From assembly GCF_014174305.1 (NCBI RefSeq), contig NZ_JABEQH010000008.1:106360-170359 (forward strand): 64,000 bases of DNA, written 5' to 3'. The DNA comes from Gluconacetobacter johannae. Lineage in GTDB: Bacteria; Pseudomonadota; Alphaproteobacteria; Acetobacterales; Acetobacteraceae. The position numbers and the translations under genes are program-made. This document shows, one piece after another, positions 18,435 through 26,870 of this stretch (position 1 is its first letter; the number at the start of each line of letters is the position of its first letter). The notes below the pieces were generated by a model. That model worked only from the letters and a program-made list of their open reading frames with translations, was not told the DNA's origin and made no database searches.

Positions 18435-20160
18435 GTTCGTGCTCCCCAAGCGCGGGTGCTGGATGGCGAAGGCCGAGATCGAGGCGCTGACCCGTAAATT
18501 CATGCACCGATGCCGAATGGCTGGCCAGGATCACCGTCCGCCCCCGCGCCAGCCCGCGCAGGCTGGCGAGGATATCGGCCTCGGTCGCGGGATCGAGATG
18601 CGCCGTCGGCTCGTCCAGCAGCAGCAGCGGCGCGTTCTTCAGATAGGCCCGCGCGATGGCGACCCGCTGCGCCTGCCCGCCCGAGAGGCCGAATCCGCCC
18701 TCGCCGATCCGCGTCTCCAGCCCCTCGGGCAGGCCCGCGAGGAATGTATCGACTGCCGCGGCCCGCAGGGCATCCTCCACCTCCTCGGCGCTGGCGTCCG
18801 GCCGGGCGAACAGGATATTCTCGCGCAACGTACCGGCGAACAGCACCGGCTTCTGCCCGATCCACGAGACCAGCCCCGACAGGGTGGACGGCGCCAGCGC
18901 CGCAAGGTCCGCCCCCCCGATGGTGACGCGCCCCCCGCCGGGCATGACAAAGCCCAGCAGCATTTCGATGATCGTCGATTTCCCCGATCCCGAAGGGCCG
19001 ACCAGGATCAGGGTCTGGCCCGCCGGCACGGCGAAGCTGAGATCATCCAGAACCGCCCCCCGCGCCGCATCCCAGGCGAAAGTGACATGCTCGAAGGCGA
19101 CGGACACGCCGTGGGCGCCGGCCTGCACCGTCGCACCGCCCGCCGCCCGCACGTCGCCGTCGGGCAGGACCGCCATCGCCGATGCGGCCCCTGCCGCATG
19201 CGCCCGATCCTGATAGGCCAGGGCAAGCCCGCGAAGGGGCACGAAGAATTCCGGCACCAGCAGCAGGACGAACAGCCCGCGCATCGTCGCGTCCGCAATC
19301 ACGGCGGGGGGCATGTCGCCGTGATGCAGTCCCAGCACCACCCCGCCATTACGCAGGGCGATCAGCACCAGGGCCATGACCATCGCGCAGTCGATGGACG
19401 CCGACGACAGGAACGCAACCCGCAGGATCTTCATCGTGCGGCGGCGCAGTTCGTCGGCGGCATCGGCCAGGCGATGGGCCTCGTCCTCGGTCCGGCCGGC
19501 CAGGACGATGGTGGCAATGCCGCGCACCCGGTCCAGAAACCGGGCCTGCAGTCGCGTCATCGCCAGGAACTGGTTGCGTGAGGCGACGGCCGCGCCGATG
19601 CCGAACAGCGCCTGGCCGACCGGAACCGCCAGCCCGCAGGCCGCCATGATCGCGGCCGACCCCGGCTGGACGAAGGCGGCCAGCACGGCGATCAGCCCCG
19701 GCGCCGCGATCCAGAGCATCGACGCCGGAATCCAGCGCGCGAAAAACCCGTCCAGCGCCTCGACCCGGTCGACCGCCAGCGCGGTCAGTTCCGCGCTGTG
19801 CTGCCGGCGCAGCAGGGCCGGGCCGCCACGCAGGATGGCCGACAGCACGCCGTCGCGCAGCCGCAGCCGGGCCGCCCGGCCGGCCCGCGCCGCCGCAATG
19901 TCGCCCAGCATCAGGCACAGCCCGCGCGCCAGGGCCAGCACCGCCAGGGTGGCCAGCAATCCGGTCGCCCCAGCCCCCCCCGGGCCGGGACCGGCCCGCC
20001 CGACCAGAACGCGGGCCAGGATCGCCGCCACGCACCAGGCCTGCCCCACCGCGACCAGGCTCGACAGCATGCCCAGGCCCACGATCGGCATCGCCTGCCG
20101 ACGACCAAGACGCGACTGTGCCCGCGCCCAGGCCTTCATCACTGTTTTGTCACCGCTCAT
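18424..20160 (-). CDS. cydD: Thiol reductant ABC exporter subunit CydD
   Basis: CydC's partner, 578 aa. An N-terminal exporter membrane domain (hydrophobic stretches in residues about 25-330) precedes the ATPase with Walker A GPSGSGKS, signature LSGGQAQR and Walker B LLLLDEPTAHLD. The loop LAMTRLQARFLDRVRGIAT is typical of CydD. The order cydD-cydC is standard. The pair starts 88 bases after the histidine kinase of the general stress response locus on the same strand, so read-through from that locus is possible. Confidence 0.92.
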   Translation of the reverse strand: MSGDKTVMKAWARAQSRLGRRQAMPIVGLGMLSSLVAVGQAWCVAAILARVLVGRAGPGPGGAGATGLLATLAVLALARGLCLMLGDIAAARAGRAARLRLRDGVLSAILRGGPALLRRQHSAELTALAVDRVEALDGFFARWIPASMLWIAAPGLIAVLAAFVQPGSAAIMAACGLAVPVGQALFGIGAAVASRNQFLAMTRLQARFLDRVRGIATIVLAGRTEDEAHRLADAADELRRRTMKILRVAFLSSASIDCAMVMALVLIALRNGGVVLGLHHGDMPPAVIADATMRGLFVLLLVPEFFVPLRGLALAYQDRAHAAGAASAMAVLPDGDVRAAGGATVQAGAHGVSVAFEHVTFAWDAARGAVLDDLSFAVPAGQTLILVGPSGSGKSTIIEMLLGFVMPGGGRVTIGGADLAALAPSTLSGLVSWIGQKPVLFAGTLRENILFARPDASAEEVEDALRAAAVDTFLAGLPEGLETRIGEGGFGLSGGQAQRVAIARAYLKNAPLLLLDEPTAHLDPATEADILASLRGLARGRTVILASHSASVHEFTGQRLDLGLRHPAPALGEHEHVG

Positions 20161-20248
20161 GTCCGCGTTCTATAATGGATGCGTCAGGCAAGGGACACCC
20201 GTTCCCGCCAGAATGCCCATCCCCGCCGGCAATCCCTGCCATGCATGC

Positions 20249-22069
20249 TCATGCGGTCTCGCCGCCCTCGTGGGGATCGTCGCGCGTCTGCAAAGGGAAG
20301 ACCAGTTCGAAACGGGTCCCTCCATCCTCGACGATCTCCAGCGTCCCGCCCAACTGGCGCGCGAATCCCCGGATCAGTTGCAGGCCGATGCCGGTGCGGT
20401 CTTCCGCATCGCGCCGGCGCCCCGCCGCCAGGCCGATCCCGTCATCGGCAATCCACAGCCGCGCCATGCGCCCATCCTCATGGACCAGACCCACCGAGAT
20501 CGTGCCGTGGCGTCCATCGGGGAAGGCGTACTTGATGGCGTTGCTGACGACCTCGGTCAGGATCAGGGCCAGGGGCACGGCCTGGTCGGGCACCATCTCC
20601 AGCCGTTCGACATTGATCGCCAGCGCGATCCGGGCGCCGGGCCCCTCGCCCACCGCCTGGAAGATCTGGCCGCACAGCTCGCCCACGAAAGGCTCCATGT
20701 TCAGGCTGAACAGTTCGCCATCGGCGTAGAGATAGCGATGCAGGGTCGCCAGCGCCCGCACCCTGTCCCGGGCCTGGGTAAATTCCTCGCGTGCTTCGGG
20801 CTGGCGGATGCGGTTGGCCTGAAGGTTCAACAGCGAGGCAACGATCTGCAGGTTGTTCTTCACCCTGTGATGCATTTCCTTCATCAGCAGTTCCTGGCGC
20901 ACCGAGGCACGGGCCAGTCGCTGCTCGTGCCGCGCCAGGGTCCGCGTGGCCGTGGTGAAGGCATTGGCCAGCCGCCGGATCTCGGCCGGCATCGCCCAGT
21001 TGGAGTGCGCGTCGAATCCCCCCCCGCCGGTCTGCCACAGGGCGACCGACGTCGTCAGTCGCCGCAGCGGGGCGATGAGCAGGATGTTCGCGCTCTTGAC
21101 CACGCCGATCAGTCCGCAACCCAGCAGCGAGACGATCACGAACAGCCAGATGATGAACATGACCAGCGCATGGGTTTCCGCGACGTTGCGGCGGGTCATG
21201 GTCAGGGCGCCGACGCCCCCTTCGACCGGGCCGTAGGCGAAGGAGGCGTCGCCCACGGTCAGCGTCGCGTGGGCGGTGCTGTCCGGCGGCAGGGTGCGTA
21301 TCCATTGCAGGATCCGCGGCGGCGGCACGCGCATGCCCCAGCAATCCTCGCAGAGCGGGGCGACATTGTGGTTATGGCCGACGATCCAGGCGTCGATCGC
21401 CCCGTCTTTCTGCATGAAATCCAGGCGTGGATCGCCGATCTGCAGATGATGGCGGCTCCAGACCAGGGGCATGATCGCCGTCAGGACGCCCTGCCGCACC
21501 GCATTGCCGCCCGTATCGGCGATCGTCGTCTGGATCGAGATCCGGACATAGGACCGGCCGTCCTGATCCTGGCCCGACAGGTCGAACGGTTCGACACGCA
21601 CATCGCCGCTGAAGCGGGGCAGGCCTTCGGCCGGCACATTGCCGCCCGATGACAGCGGGCGGCCGTTGTCAACCGCGATCACGACGTTGCCGCGGTCGTC
21701 CAGCAGCGCCAGCTGCCGATAGAAATGCCCGGTCAATGACTGCGCCAGCTGCAAGGTCCGGCCGATGGCCTCCTCATCCAGCGACATCAGATTGATCGCA
21801 TTCAGCAGCGCGCTGAGATGCTCGACGTCATGCCGGATTTCCAGGTCGATGCGGCCGACGGCCATGTCGGCGCGGAAAGCCGGCGCCGCAAGCGTATGAC
21901 GATAGCTGTACCAGGCCTGCAACCCGCCGATCATCGCCATCGGCCCGGCCGACAGCAGGATGATGACAATCATGCGGGTACTGACCGTATCGAACATGCG
22001 CCAGATACGCATGGCGTAAAAGGCCGCGCGCAACGCGCGACGGCGCTCGTGCCCTGTTTGACGGTCCAT
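20249..22069 (-). CDS. Sensor histidine kinase, HisKA_2/HWE type, general stress response
   Basis: Membrane kinase of 606 aa. Helix 1 is at about residues 33-52 and helix 2 at about 302-324. A periplasmic sensing domain of about 250 residues lies between them, and a HAMP-like linker follows. The dimerisation block MKEMHHRVKNNLQIV carries the phospho-acceptor His near residue 400. The ATPase part has EVVSNAIKYAFPDG and DDGIG. This HRVKNNLQ type is the usual kinase partner of PhyR (PhyK-like). The ATG follows the nepR stop with no gap (TAAATG), so the two are translationally linked. The periplasmic domain contains a Cys-x-x-Cys (CEDC), a possible redox or metal site. Confidence 0.88.
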   Translation of the reverse strand: MDRQTGHERRRALRAAFYAMRIWRMFDTVSTRMIVIILLSAGPMAMIGGLQAWYSYRHTLAAPAFRADMAVGRIDLEIRHDVEHLSALLNAINLMSLDEEAIGRTLQLAQSLTGHFYRQLALLDDRGNVVIAVDNGRPLSSGGNVPAEGLPRFSGDVRVEPFDLSGQDQDGRSYVRISIQTTIADTGGNAVRQGVLTAIMPLVWSRHHLQIGDPRLDFMQKDGAIDAWIVGHNHNVAPLCEDCWGMRVPPPRILQWIRTLPPDSTAHATLTVGDASFAYGPVEGGVGALTMTRRNVAETHALVMFIIWLFVIVSLLGCGLIGVVKSANILLIAPLRRLTTSVALWQTGGGGFDAHSNWAMPAEIRRLANAFTTATRTLARHEQRLARASVRQELLMKEMHHRVKNNLQIVASLLNLQANRIRQPEAREEFTQARDRVRALATLHRYLYADGELFSLNMEPFVGELCGQIFQAVGEGPGARIALAINVERLEMVPDQAVPLALILTEVVSNAIKYAFPDGRHGTISVGLVHEDGRMARLWIADDGIGLAAGRRRDAEDRTGIGLQLIRGFARQLGGTLEIVEDGGTRFELVFPLQTRDDPHEGGETA

Positions 22070-22255
22070 TTATTCCCTGATCTTGCGGTCGTCCTCGATC
22101 AGGCGCAAAAGCTCCTCTGGAACCGGCTCGCGCGCCACTTCATCGAAAAGCTGATGCAGCCCTCGCTTGAGCCACAACTCGAACGGGTCATCTTGTCGTT
22201 TTTTTTTATTGTTTTTCGACAGCCTTGAGGAACGAGAATCCTTAGGCGGCGTCAT
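22070..22255 (-). CDS. nepR: Anti-sigma factor NepR
   Basis: A 61-aa anti-sigma factor that holds the EcfG sigma factor until phosphorylated PhyR takes NepR away. The core WLKRGLHQLFDEVAREPVPE and LLRLIEDD matches the NepR helices. The N-terminus is basic and disordered (SKNNKKKR). It lies between ecfG and the kinase gene, 165 bases downstream of ecfG. The AGGGA ahead of the ATG is a reasonable ribosome site. The upstream gap holds a long inverted repeat. Confidence 0.9.
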   Translation of the reverse strand: MTPPKDSRSSRLSKNNKKKRQDDPFELWLKRGLHQLFDEVAREPVPEELLRLIEDDRKIRE

Positions 22256-22319
22256 CGTTGATCCCTGAGGTCCACTACTATCCTGCCAAAACTCCCGGAC
22301 CTGAGCTCCGGTTGCATCG

Positions 22320-22386
22320 CGTTAAGATAGTGATCGTAATTCCCTCCCGCGGACCCGTCCAGACGACGCCTCCAATTATCTTAACG
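22320..22386. repeat. Inverted repeat, 10-bp arms, between ecfG and nepR
   Basis: CGTTAAGATA at 22320-22329 and its exact complement TATCTTAACG at 22377-22386 flank 47 bases. It could be an operator with two sites or a long hairpin in the nepR leader. It lacks a T run and does not look like a terminator. Confidence 0.6.
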
Positions 22387-22420
22387 ATATGTAAATAAAT
22401 ATTCGGCCGGGCTGACGCGA

Positions 22421-23005
22421 TCACAGAGGTCGCGGTTCGGCCATCCCCTGACCGGCGGCGATGCCGCGTTCGGCCAGAATGCCCTTCACGCGGGCGACGC
22501 GGGCCTGCAGGGCGGCGCTGGCATGGCTGTCGCCGGTCATCCAGGCTTCCAGCTGACGACGCGCGCGGAATACCCGGCTTTTGGCCGTTCCGACCGCGCA
22601 GCCCGTCGCCTCGGCCAGCGCTTCATAGCTCATGCCGTGGATGACGACCATAATCAGGGCCTCGCGCTGATCCTCGGGCAGACGGTCCAGCGCCTCGGCA
22701 AGGTCCTTGAGCGCCAGCCGATCCTCGTGCGAGGCCGCTGTCGCCAGCGCCGCCGCCGGCACGTCCTCGATATCCGTCGTCTCCCGCCGCTTGCGAAGGT
22801 CGGAAATGAAACGGTTCCGCAGGATGCGATGCATCCAGGCCGAAAAATTTGTGCCGGGGATAAAACTCTCCTGGGCGGCCAGTGCGTTGCACACGGCATC
22901 CTGCACCAGATCCTCGGCCATCGTCCGATTGCGCGTCAGCGCCAGCGCCTGAACCCGCAGGCGCGGAAGGATGGTCACAACCTGGTCATGGAAGTTGCTT
23001 GTCAT
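22421..23005 (-). CDS. ecfG: RNA polymerase sigma factor, EcfG family
   Basis: ECF sigma factor of 194 aa for the general stress response regulon. Region 2 has AEDLVQDAVCNAL and the promoter-melting segment FSAWMHRILRNRFISDLRKR. Region 4 has the HTH MSYEALAEATGCAVGTAKSR. The ATG at 23005 is chosen, with GAGGG about 11 bases upstream; ATG 23023 and a TTG at 23032 are alternatives. It is the first gene of the run ecfG-nepR-kinase. A second EcfG-like sigma lies just upstream on the same strand. Confidence 0.88.
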   Translation of the reverse strand: MTSNFHDQVVTILPRLRVQALALTRNRTMAEDLVQDAVCNALAAQESFIPGTNFSAWMHRILRNRFISDLRKRRETTDIEDVPAAALATAASHEDRLALKDLAEALDRLPEDQREALIMVVIHGMSYEALAEATGCAVGTAKSRVFRARRQLEAWMTGDSHASAALQARVARVKGILAERGIAAGQGMAEPRPL

Positions 23006-23095
23006 GGTTTTCGTTTCCCTCATCACACCCAACCAATGAATGGTGGAATGACAGGGTTGCGTAGTTCACATAACGAGCGCGTGAGGTGGCGCCGG

Positions 23096-23584
23096 TCACC
23101 GCCCGTCGGTCGGCGCGTCGCCTCGTGCATGGGCGACCAGCTCGGCCAGGCGCGCGCGCGCGCGCGACACCCGCGCCTTCATCGTGCCTACCGGCACGCC
23201 GCAGATCACGGCCGCTTCCTCGTGCGTCATCTCCTGCGCGCCGACCAGGATCAGGGCTTCGCGCAGCAGCGGGGACAGAAGCCAGAACACACTTTCGAGA
23301 TCGCGCACGTCATCGCCCGAACTGGCGGGCCGGCTTTCGATCTGGCTGTGCGATTGCGCGGCGTAATCGGTCATGATTTCGTGTTCGCGCTTCCGCCGCC
23401 GCTTCTGCTCGAAGAAAATATTGCGTTCGATGGCGAACAGCCACGCTTTCAGGTTCGTGTCGGCCTGGAACTGGTCCAGCGCACCCAGCGCCCGCATGAT
23501 GGTATCCTGCACCAGATCGTCGGATGACGAGGCGTCACGGGTCAGAAAACGGGCGAAACCCCGCAGATCCGGCAAAAGAGACAT
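23096..23584 (-). CDS. Second RNA polymerase sigma factor, EcfG-like paralogue
   Basis: A 162-aa ECF sigma factor. Region 2 has SDDLVQDTIMRAL and TNLKAWLFAIERNIFFEQKR, close to classical EcfG proteins (TNLKAWLFTILRN type). Region 4 has the HTH MTHEEAAVICGVPVGTMKAR. It is about 30 residues shorter than the neighbouring ecfG product. It is divergent from phyR. Two EcfG paralogues beside one NepR and one PhyR suggest division of labour or competition for NepR. Which one is the main GSR sigma factor cannot be told from sequence alone. Confidence 0.87.
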   Translation of the reverse strand: MSLLPDLRGFARFLTRDASSSDDLVQDTIMRALGALDQFQADTNLKAWLFAIERNIFFEQKRRRKREHEIMTDYAAQSHSQIESRPASSGDDVRDLESVFWLLSPLLREALILVGAQEMTHEEAAVICGVPVGTMKARVSRARARLAELVAHARGDAPTDGR

Positions 23585-23728
23585 GATCTCGTGCCGAAGT
23601 TGCGATACCGTCAGGGGCTTTGCGGAACCGATGGGAGACGTCAGCTTGTATCCCCTCCACCCTTGCGGACAGTTCCAACACTGTCATGATCCGGACCGTA
23701 ACATATTCTTCTGGGAGATGAACGCCCG

Positions 23729-24478
23729 ATGCCTCTCTCGCGGCGGCAGGATCTGATCCGTGCCCTTCCCTACGCCAGACGGTATGCGCGCGCCCTGACC
23801 GGCAGCCAATCCCGTGGCGACCTGCTGGTCGCCGAAAGTCTTCGTGAACTGGCGGTGGTGGACACCGGGACCCTGCCACCCCGACTGAGCCTGTACCGAT
23901 GGATTTCGCGCCATTTCGACTCCATCGCCACGACGGCCGAGATGGCCGGCCAGCGCGAAGGCATGGGCGCCACCGAACGCAAATTGCTGCTGCTGACGTC
24001 GCTGGAGGAAGTGCCGGTCGCCGACGCGGCCCGGGCCCTCGATATCGACCTGCGGCAGGCCACCGATATCCTGTCCCGGGCCCATGCCGGTCTACGCACG
24101 GTGGCCGAGACCAACATCCTGATTATCGAGGACGAACCGATCATCGCCATGGATATCGAGGATCTGGTCCGCCGTTGCGGCCATCAGGTCGCCGGTGTCG
24201 CGGCGACCGAGGCCGATGCCGTGGCCCTGGCCACCCGGACCCGCCCGGGACTGATCCTGGCCGACATCAATCTGGGCGCCGGCGGCGACGGCATGCGGGC
24301 GGTGGCCAGCATCCTGCGTCACCACGACACACCCGTCATCTTCGTCACCGCCTACCCCGAACGGCTGCTGACCGGCGAGACGGTCGAACCCGCCTTCGTC
24401 ATCACGAAACCGTTCGAGCCCATGACCCTGGCCATCGCGACCTATCAGGCGGTCACCGGCGGCCCCCGGATCGAATAG
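23729..24478 (+). CDS. phyR: Response regulator PhyR
   Basis: Master switch of the alphaproteobacterial general stress response, 249 aa. An N-terminal sigma-factor-like domain (residues 1-125, no DNA-binding function expected) is followed by a receiver domain. The receiver has the acidic pocket EDEP near 134-137, phospho-acceptor Asp179 in LILADINLG, a conserved Thr in VIFVTAYPE and Lys in VITKPFEP. On phosphorylation the sigma-like domain binds NepR and frees EcfG. The ATG is preceded by GGGAG at about 11 bases. It is transcribed divergently from the two sigma genes. Confidence 0.95.
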   Translation: MPLSRRQDLIRALPYARRYARALTGSQSRGDLLVAESLRELAVVDTGTLPPRLSLYRWISRHFDSIATTAEMAGQREGMGATERKLLLLTSLEEVPVADAARALDIDLRQATDILSRAHAGLRTVAETNILIIEDEPIIAMDIEDLVRRCGHQVAGVAATEADAVALATRTRPGLILADINLGAGGDGMRAVASILRHHDTPVIFVTAYPERLLTGETVEPAFVITKPFEPMTLAIATYQAVTGGPRIE

Positions 24479-24566
24479 CCGATCGAAGGGCCGGTCGGGC
24501 CGCCCGTTTCCCCGGCGCGACGGATCTTCCTTGCGCTGGGCCTGCGGCTGGGCGAGAAACCGGACC

Positions 24567-26369
24567 ATGTCGCCTCCTCTTCTTCTGCTTCAGGACATCA
24601 CGCTGACGCTGGGCGGTTCGCCCCTGCTGGACGGCGCCGGATTCGGCGTCTCGGCCGGCGAACGACTCTGCCTGGTCGGCCGCAACGGCAGCGGCAAATC
24701 GACGCTGCTGCGGATCGCGGCGGGGGAGCTGCTGCCCGACGACGGAACCCGCTTCCTGCAACCCGGGACATCGGTGCGCTACCTGCCGCAGGAACCCGAC
24801 CTGTCGGGCTTCGCGACCACGCTGGACTATGTCCGCGCGGGCATGGGGCCGGGCGACCCGGAACATCGCGCCGCCCTGCTGCTGGGCGAACTGGGCATGA
24901 CCGGTGCCGAGGACCCCGCCACCCTGTCGGGCGGCGAAGCCCGGCGCTGTGCGCTGGCGCGGGCCCTGGCGCCGGAACCCGACCTGCTGCTGCTGGACGA
25001 GCCGACCAACCACCTGGACATGCCCACCATCGAATGGCTGGAGCGCGAGCTGCTGTCGCTGTCCTCGGCGATGGTCATCATCAGCCATGACCGCCGCCTG
25101 CTGGAAACGCTGTCACGGGCCGTCGTCTGGCTGGATCGCGGCGTCACCCGCCGGCTGGACCAGGGCTTCGCCCGCTTCGAGGCCTGGCGCGAGGAGGTTC
25201 TGGAGCAGGAGGTCCGCGACGCCCACAAGCTGGATCGCCAGATCGCGCGCGAGGAAGACTGGATGCGCTATGGCGTGACCGCCCGGCGCAAGCGCAACGT
25301 GCGCCGCGTGGGCGAGCTCGCCGCCATGCGCCAGGCCCGGCGCGAGGCCGTACGCACCCCCACCGGCCTGAAGATCGAAGCCAGCGAGGGCGACCTGTCC
25401 GGCAAGCTGGTGGCGGTCGCCGAGCAGGCCAGCAAGGCCTACGGCGCGCATGTCGTCGTCGACCGGCTGGACCTGCGCGTGCTGCGCGGCGACCGCCTGG
25501 GCATCGTCGGCGCCAACGGCGCGGGCAAGAGCACCCTGCTGCGGCTGCTGACCGGCCAGGACCGCCCGGATTCCGGCGACATCCGCATCGGCAGCGCCCT
25601 GTCCACCGTCACGCTGGACCAGCAGCGCCGCGCGCTGGACCCCTCCCGCACCCTGGCCGACACCCTGACCGGCGGCGGGGGCGACATGGTGCTGGTCGGC
25701 GGCGAGAAGCGCCACGTCATCGGCTACATGAAGGATTTCCTGTTCCGCCCGGAACAGGCGCGCACCCCCGTCGGCGTCCTGTCGGGCGGCGAGCGCGGAC
25801 GGCTGATGCTGGCCTGCGCGATGGCCCGCCCGTCCAACCTGCTGGTCCTGGACGAACCGACGAACGATCTGGACCTTGAAACGCTGGACCTGTTGCAGGA
25901 GATGCTGGACGCCTATTCCGGCACCGTCCTGCTGGTCAGCCACGACCGTGACTTCCTGGACCGGGTCGCAACCTCGGTGCTGACGGCCGAAGGCGGCGGG
26001 CGATGGGTTGAATATGCGGGCGGGTATAGCGACATGCTGGCCCAGCGCGGCGACGCCCCGGCCGGCCGGGCGCGGCGCGCCGGCACGGATGCCCCGGCCG
26101 CGCAGAAACGGCCGGAGAAAGGCCCGGCACGGAAGCTGTCCTACAAGGACCGGCACGCGCTGGATCGCCTTCCCGGCGAAATCGCGGCGCTGGAGACGGA
26201 AATCGGCCGCCTGCGCGCGATCCTGTCGGATGGCGGTCTCTATGCCCGCGATCCGGCGGCCTTCACGGCGGCGACCGGGAAGCTGGAACGTGCCGAGGCC
26301 GAACTGACGGCCGCCGAGGAACGGTGGCTGGAACTGGAAATGCTGCGCGAGACGCTGGAAGCCCCCTAG
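24567..26369 (+). CDS. uup: ABC-F family ATPase, Uup-like
   Basis: Soluble protein of 600 aa with two ABC ATPase domains and no membrane segment. ABC-F proteins act on ribosomes or, for Uup, affect transposon excision and ribosome assembly. Walker A motifs are GRNGSGKS and GANGAGKS; signatures are LSGGEARR and LSGGERGR; Walker B ends in LLLDEPTNHLD and LVLDEPTNDLD. The C-terminal 70 residues form a charged coiled coil, the mark of the Uup group. The start is ATG 24567; an upstream TTG would add 12 residues. The pterin dehydratase gene follows 52 bases later. Confidence 0.9.
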   Translation: MSPPLLLLQDITLTLGGSPLLDGAGFGVSAGERLCLVGRNGSGKSTLLRIAAGELLPDDGTRFLQPGTSVRYLPQEPDLSGFATTLDYVRAGMGPGDPEHRAALLLGELGMTGAEDPATLSGGEARRCALARALAPEPDLLLLDEPTNHLDMPTIEWLERELLSLSSAMVIISHDRRLLETLSRAVVWLDRGVTRRLDQGFARFEAWREEVLEQEVRDAHKLDRQIAREEDWMRYGVTARRKRNVRRVGELAAMRQARREAVRTPTGLKIEASEGDLSGKLVAVAEQASKAYGAHVVVDRLDLRVLRGDRLGIVGANGAGKSTLLRLLTGQDRPDSGDIRIGSALSTVTLDQQRRALDPSRTLADTLTGGGGDMVLVGGEKRHVIGYMKDFLFRPEQARTPVGVLSGGERGRLMLACAMARPSNLLVLDEPTNDLDLETLDLLQEMLDAYSGTVLLVSHDRDFLDRVATSVLTAEGGGRWVEYAGGYSDMLAQRGDAPAGRARRAGTDAPAAQKRPEKGPARKLSYKDRHALDRLPGEIAALETEIGRLRAILSDGGLYARDPAAFTAATGKLERAEAELTAAEERWLELEMLRETLEAP

Positions 26370-26421
26370 CCGAAGCCGGGGCCAGGGGGCGCGGCGGAAA
26401 AGGGGAAAAGGGGAAAAGACG

Positions 26422-26769
26422 ATGCCGCACTGCCCTACCTCCGACCTGGCGCGGGAAGTGATCGGCCCGTGCCCGCGCAAGACCCCGGCCCTGGGCCGGG
26501 CCGAAGCCGAAAGCCTGCTGCCCCAGGCGCCCAACTGGACGCTGTCGCCCGACGGCGCCACGCTGCTGCGCGATTTCGTGCTGCCCGATTTCGCCTCGGC
26601 CTATGCGCTGGTCGAGCGCATCGCAGCCCTGGCCGAGGCCGCCGATCACCACCCCGACATCTCGTTCGGCTGGGGCTATGTCCGCCTCGCGCTGCAAACC
26701 CATGCCATCGGCGGGCTGCACCGCAACGATTTCATCATGGCGGCGCGGATCGAGACATTACCCCACTAA
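26422..26769 (+). CDS. 4a-hydroxytetrahydrobiopterin dehydratase
   Basis: A 115-aa pterin-4-alpha-carbinolamine dehydratase (PCD/DCoH, PhhB-like). The enzyme regenerates the pterin cofactor after aromatic amino acid hydroxylation. The active-site block ADHHPDISFGWGYVRL is intact, followed by LQTHAIGGLHRNDFIMA. No phenylalanine hydroxylase lies nearby, so its cofactor role may be different; many bacteria have this gene alone (molybdopterin metabolism has been suggested). It is preceded by three GGGGAAAA-type repeats that serve as a purine-rich leader. Confidence 0.9.
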   Translation: MPHCPTSDLAREVIGPCPRKTPALGRAEAESLLPQAPNWTLSPDGATLLRDFVLPDFASAYALVERIAALAEAADHHPDISFGWGYVRLALQTHAIGGLHRNDFIMAARIETLPH

Positions 26770-26781
26770 GGGATCGTTATT

Positions 26782-26821
26782 TTTGGGCTTCGCCCAAACC
26801 CACCAGGGCCTGAGGCCCTGG
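26782..26821. repeat. Paired hairpin intergenic element
   Basis: Two adjacent perfect hairpins: TTTGGGC-TTC-GCCCAAA (26782-26798) and CCAGGGCC-TGA-GGCCCTGG (26803-26821). It lies between the convergent pterin dehydratase and Gfo/Idh genes, so it may act as a bidirectional terminator. It resembles the palindromic interspersed units I recall between genes of acetic acid bacteria, but copies elsewhere cannot be checked here. Confidence 0.65.
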
Positions 26822-26870
26822 CCCCCGATTCATTTGAAATGACTGGTCTCCAAAGGTCTCACGGCACGGC

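Noticed and set aside
22320..22386. The TTAA-containing repeat as a CtrA site.
   Set aside because: The spacing is 47 bases rather than 7 and the half-sites are inverted, not direct.
23624..23676. GGAAC sequences on both strands in the phyR-sigma gap, resembling the -35 of EcfG promoters.
   Set aside because: No GTT-type -10 at the right distance was found on either strand, so no GSR promoter is claimed.
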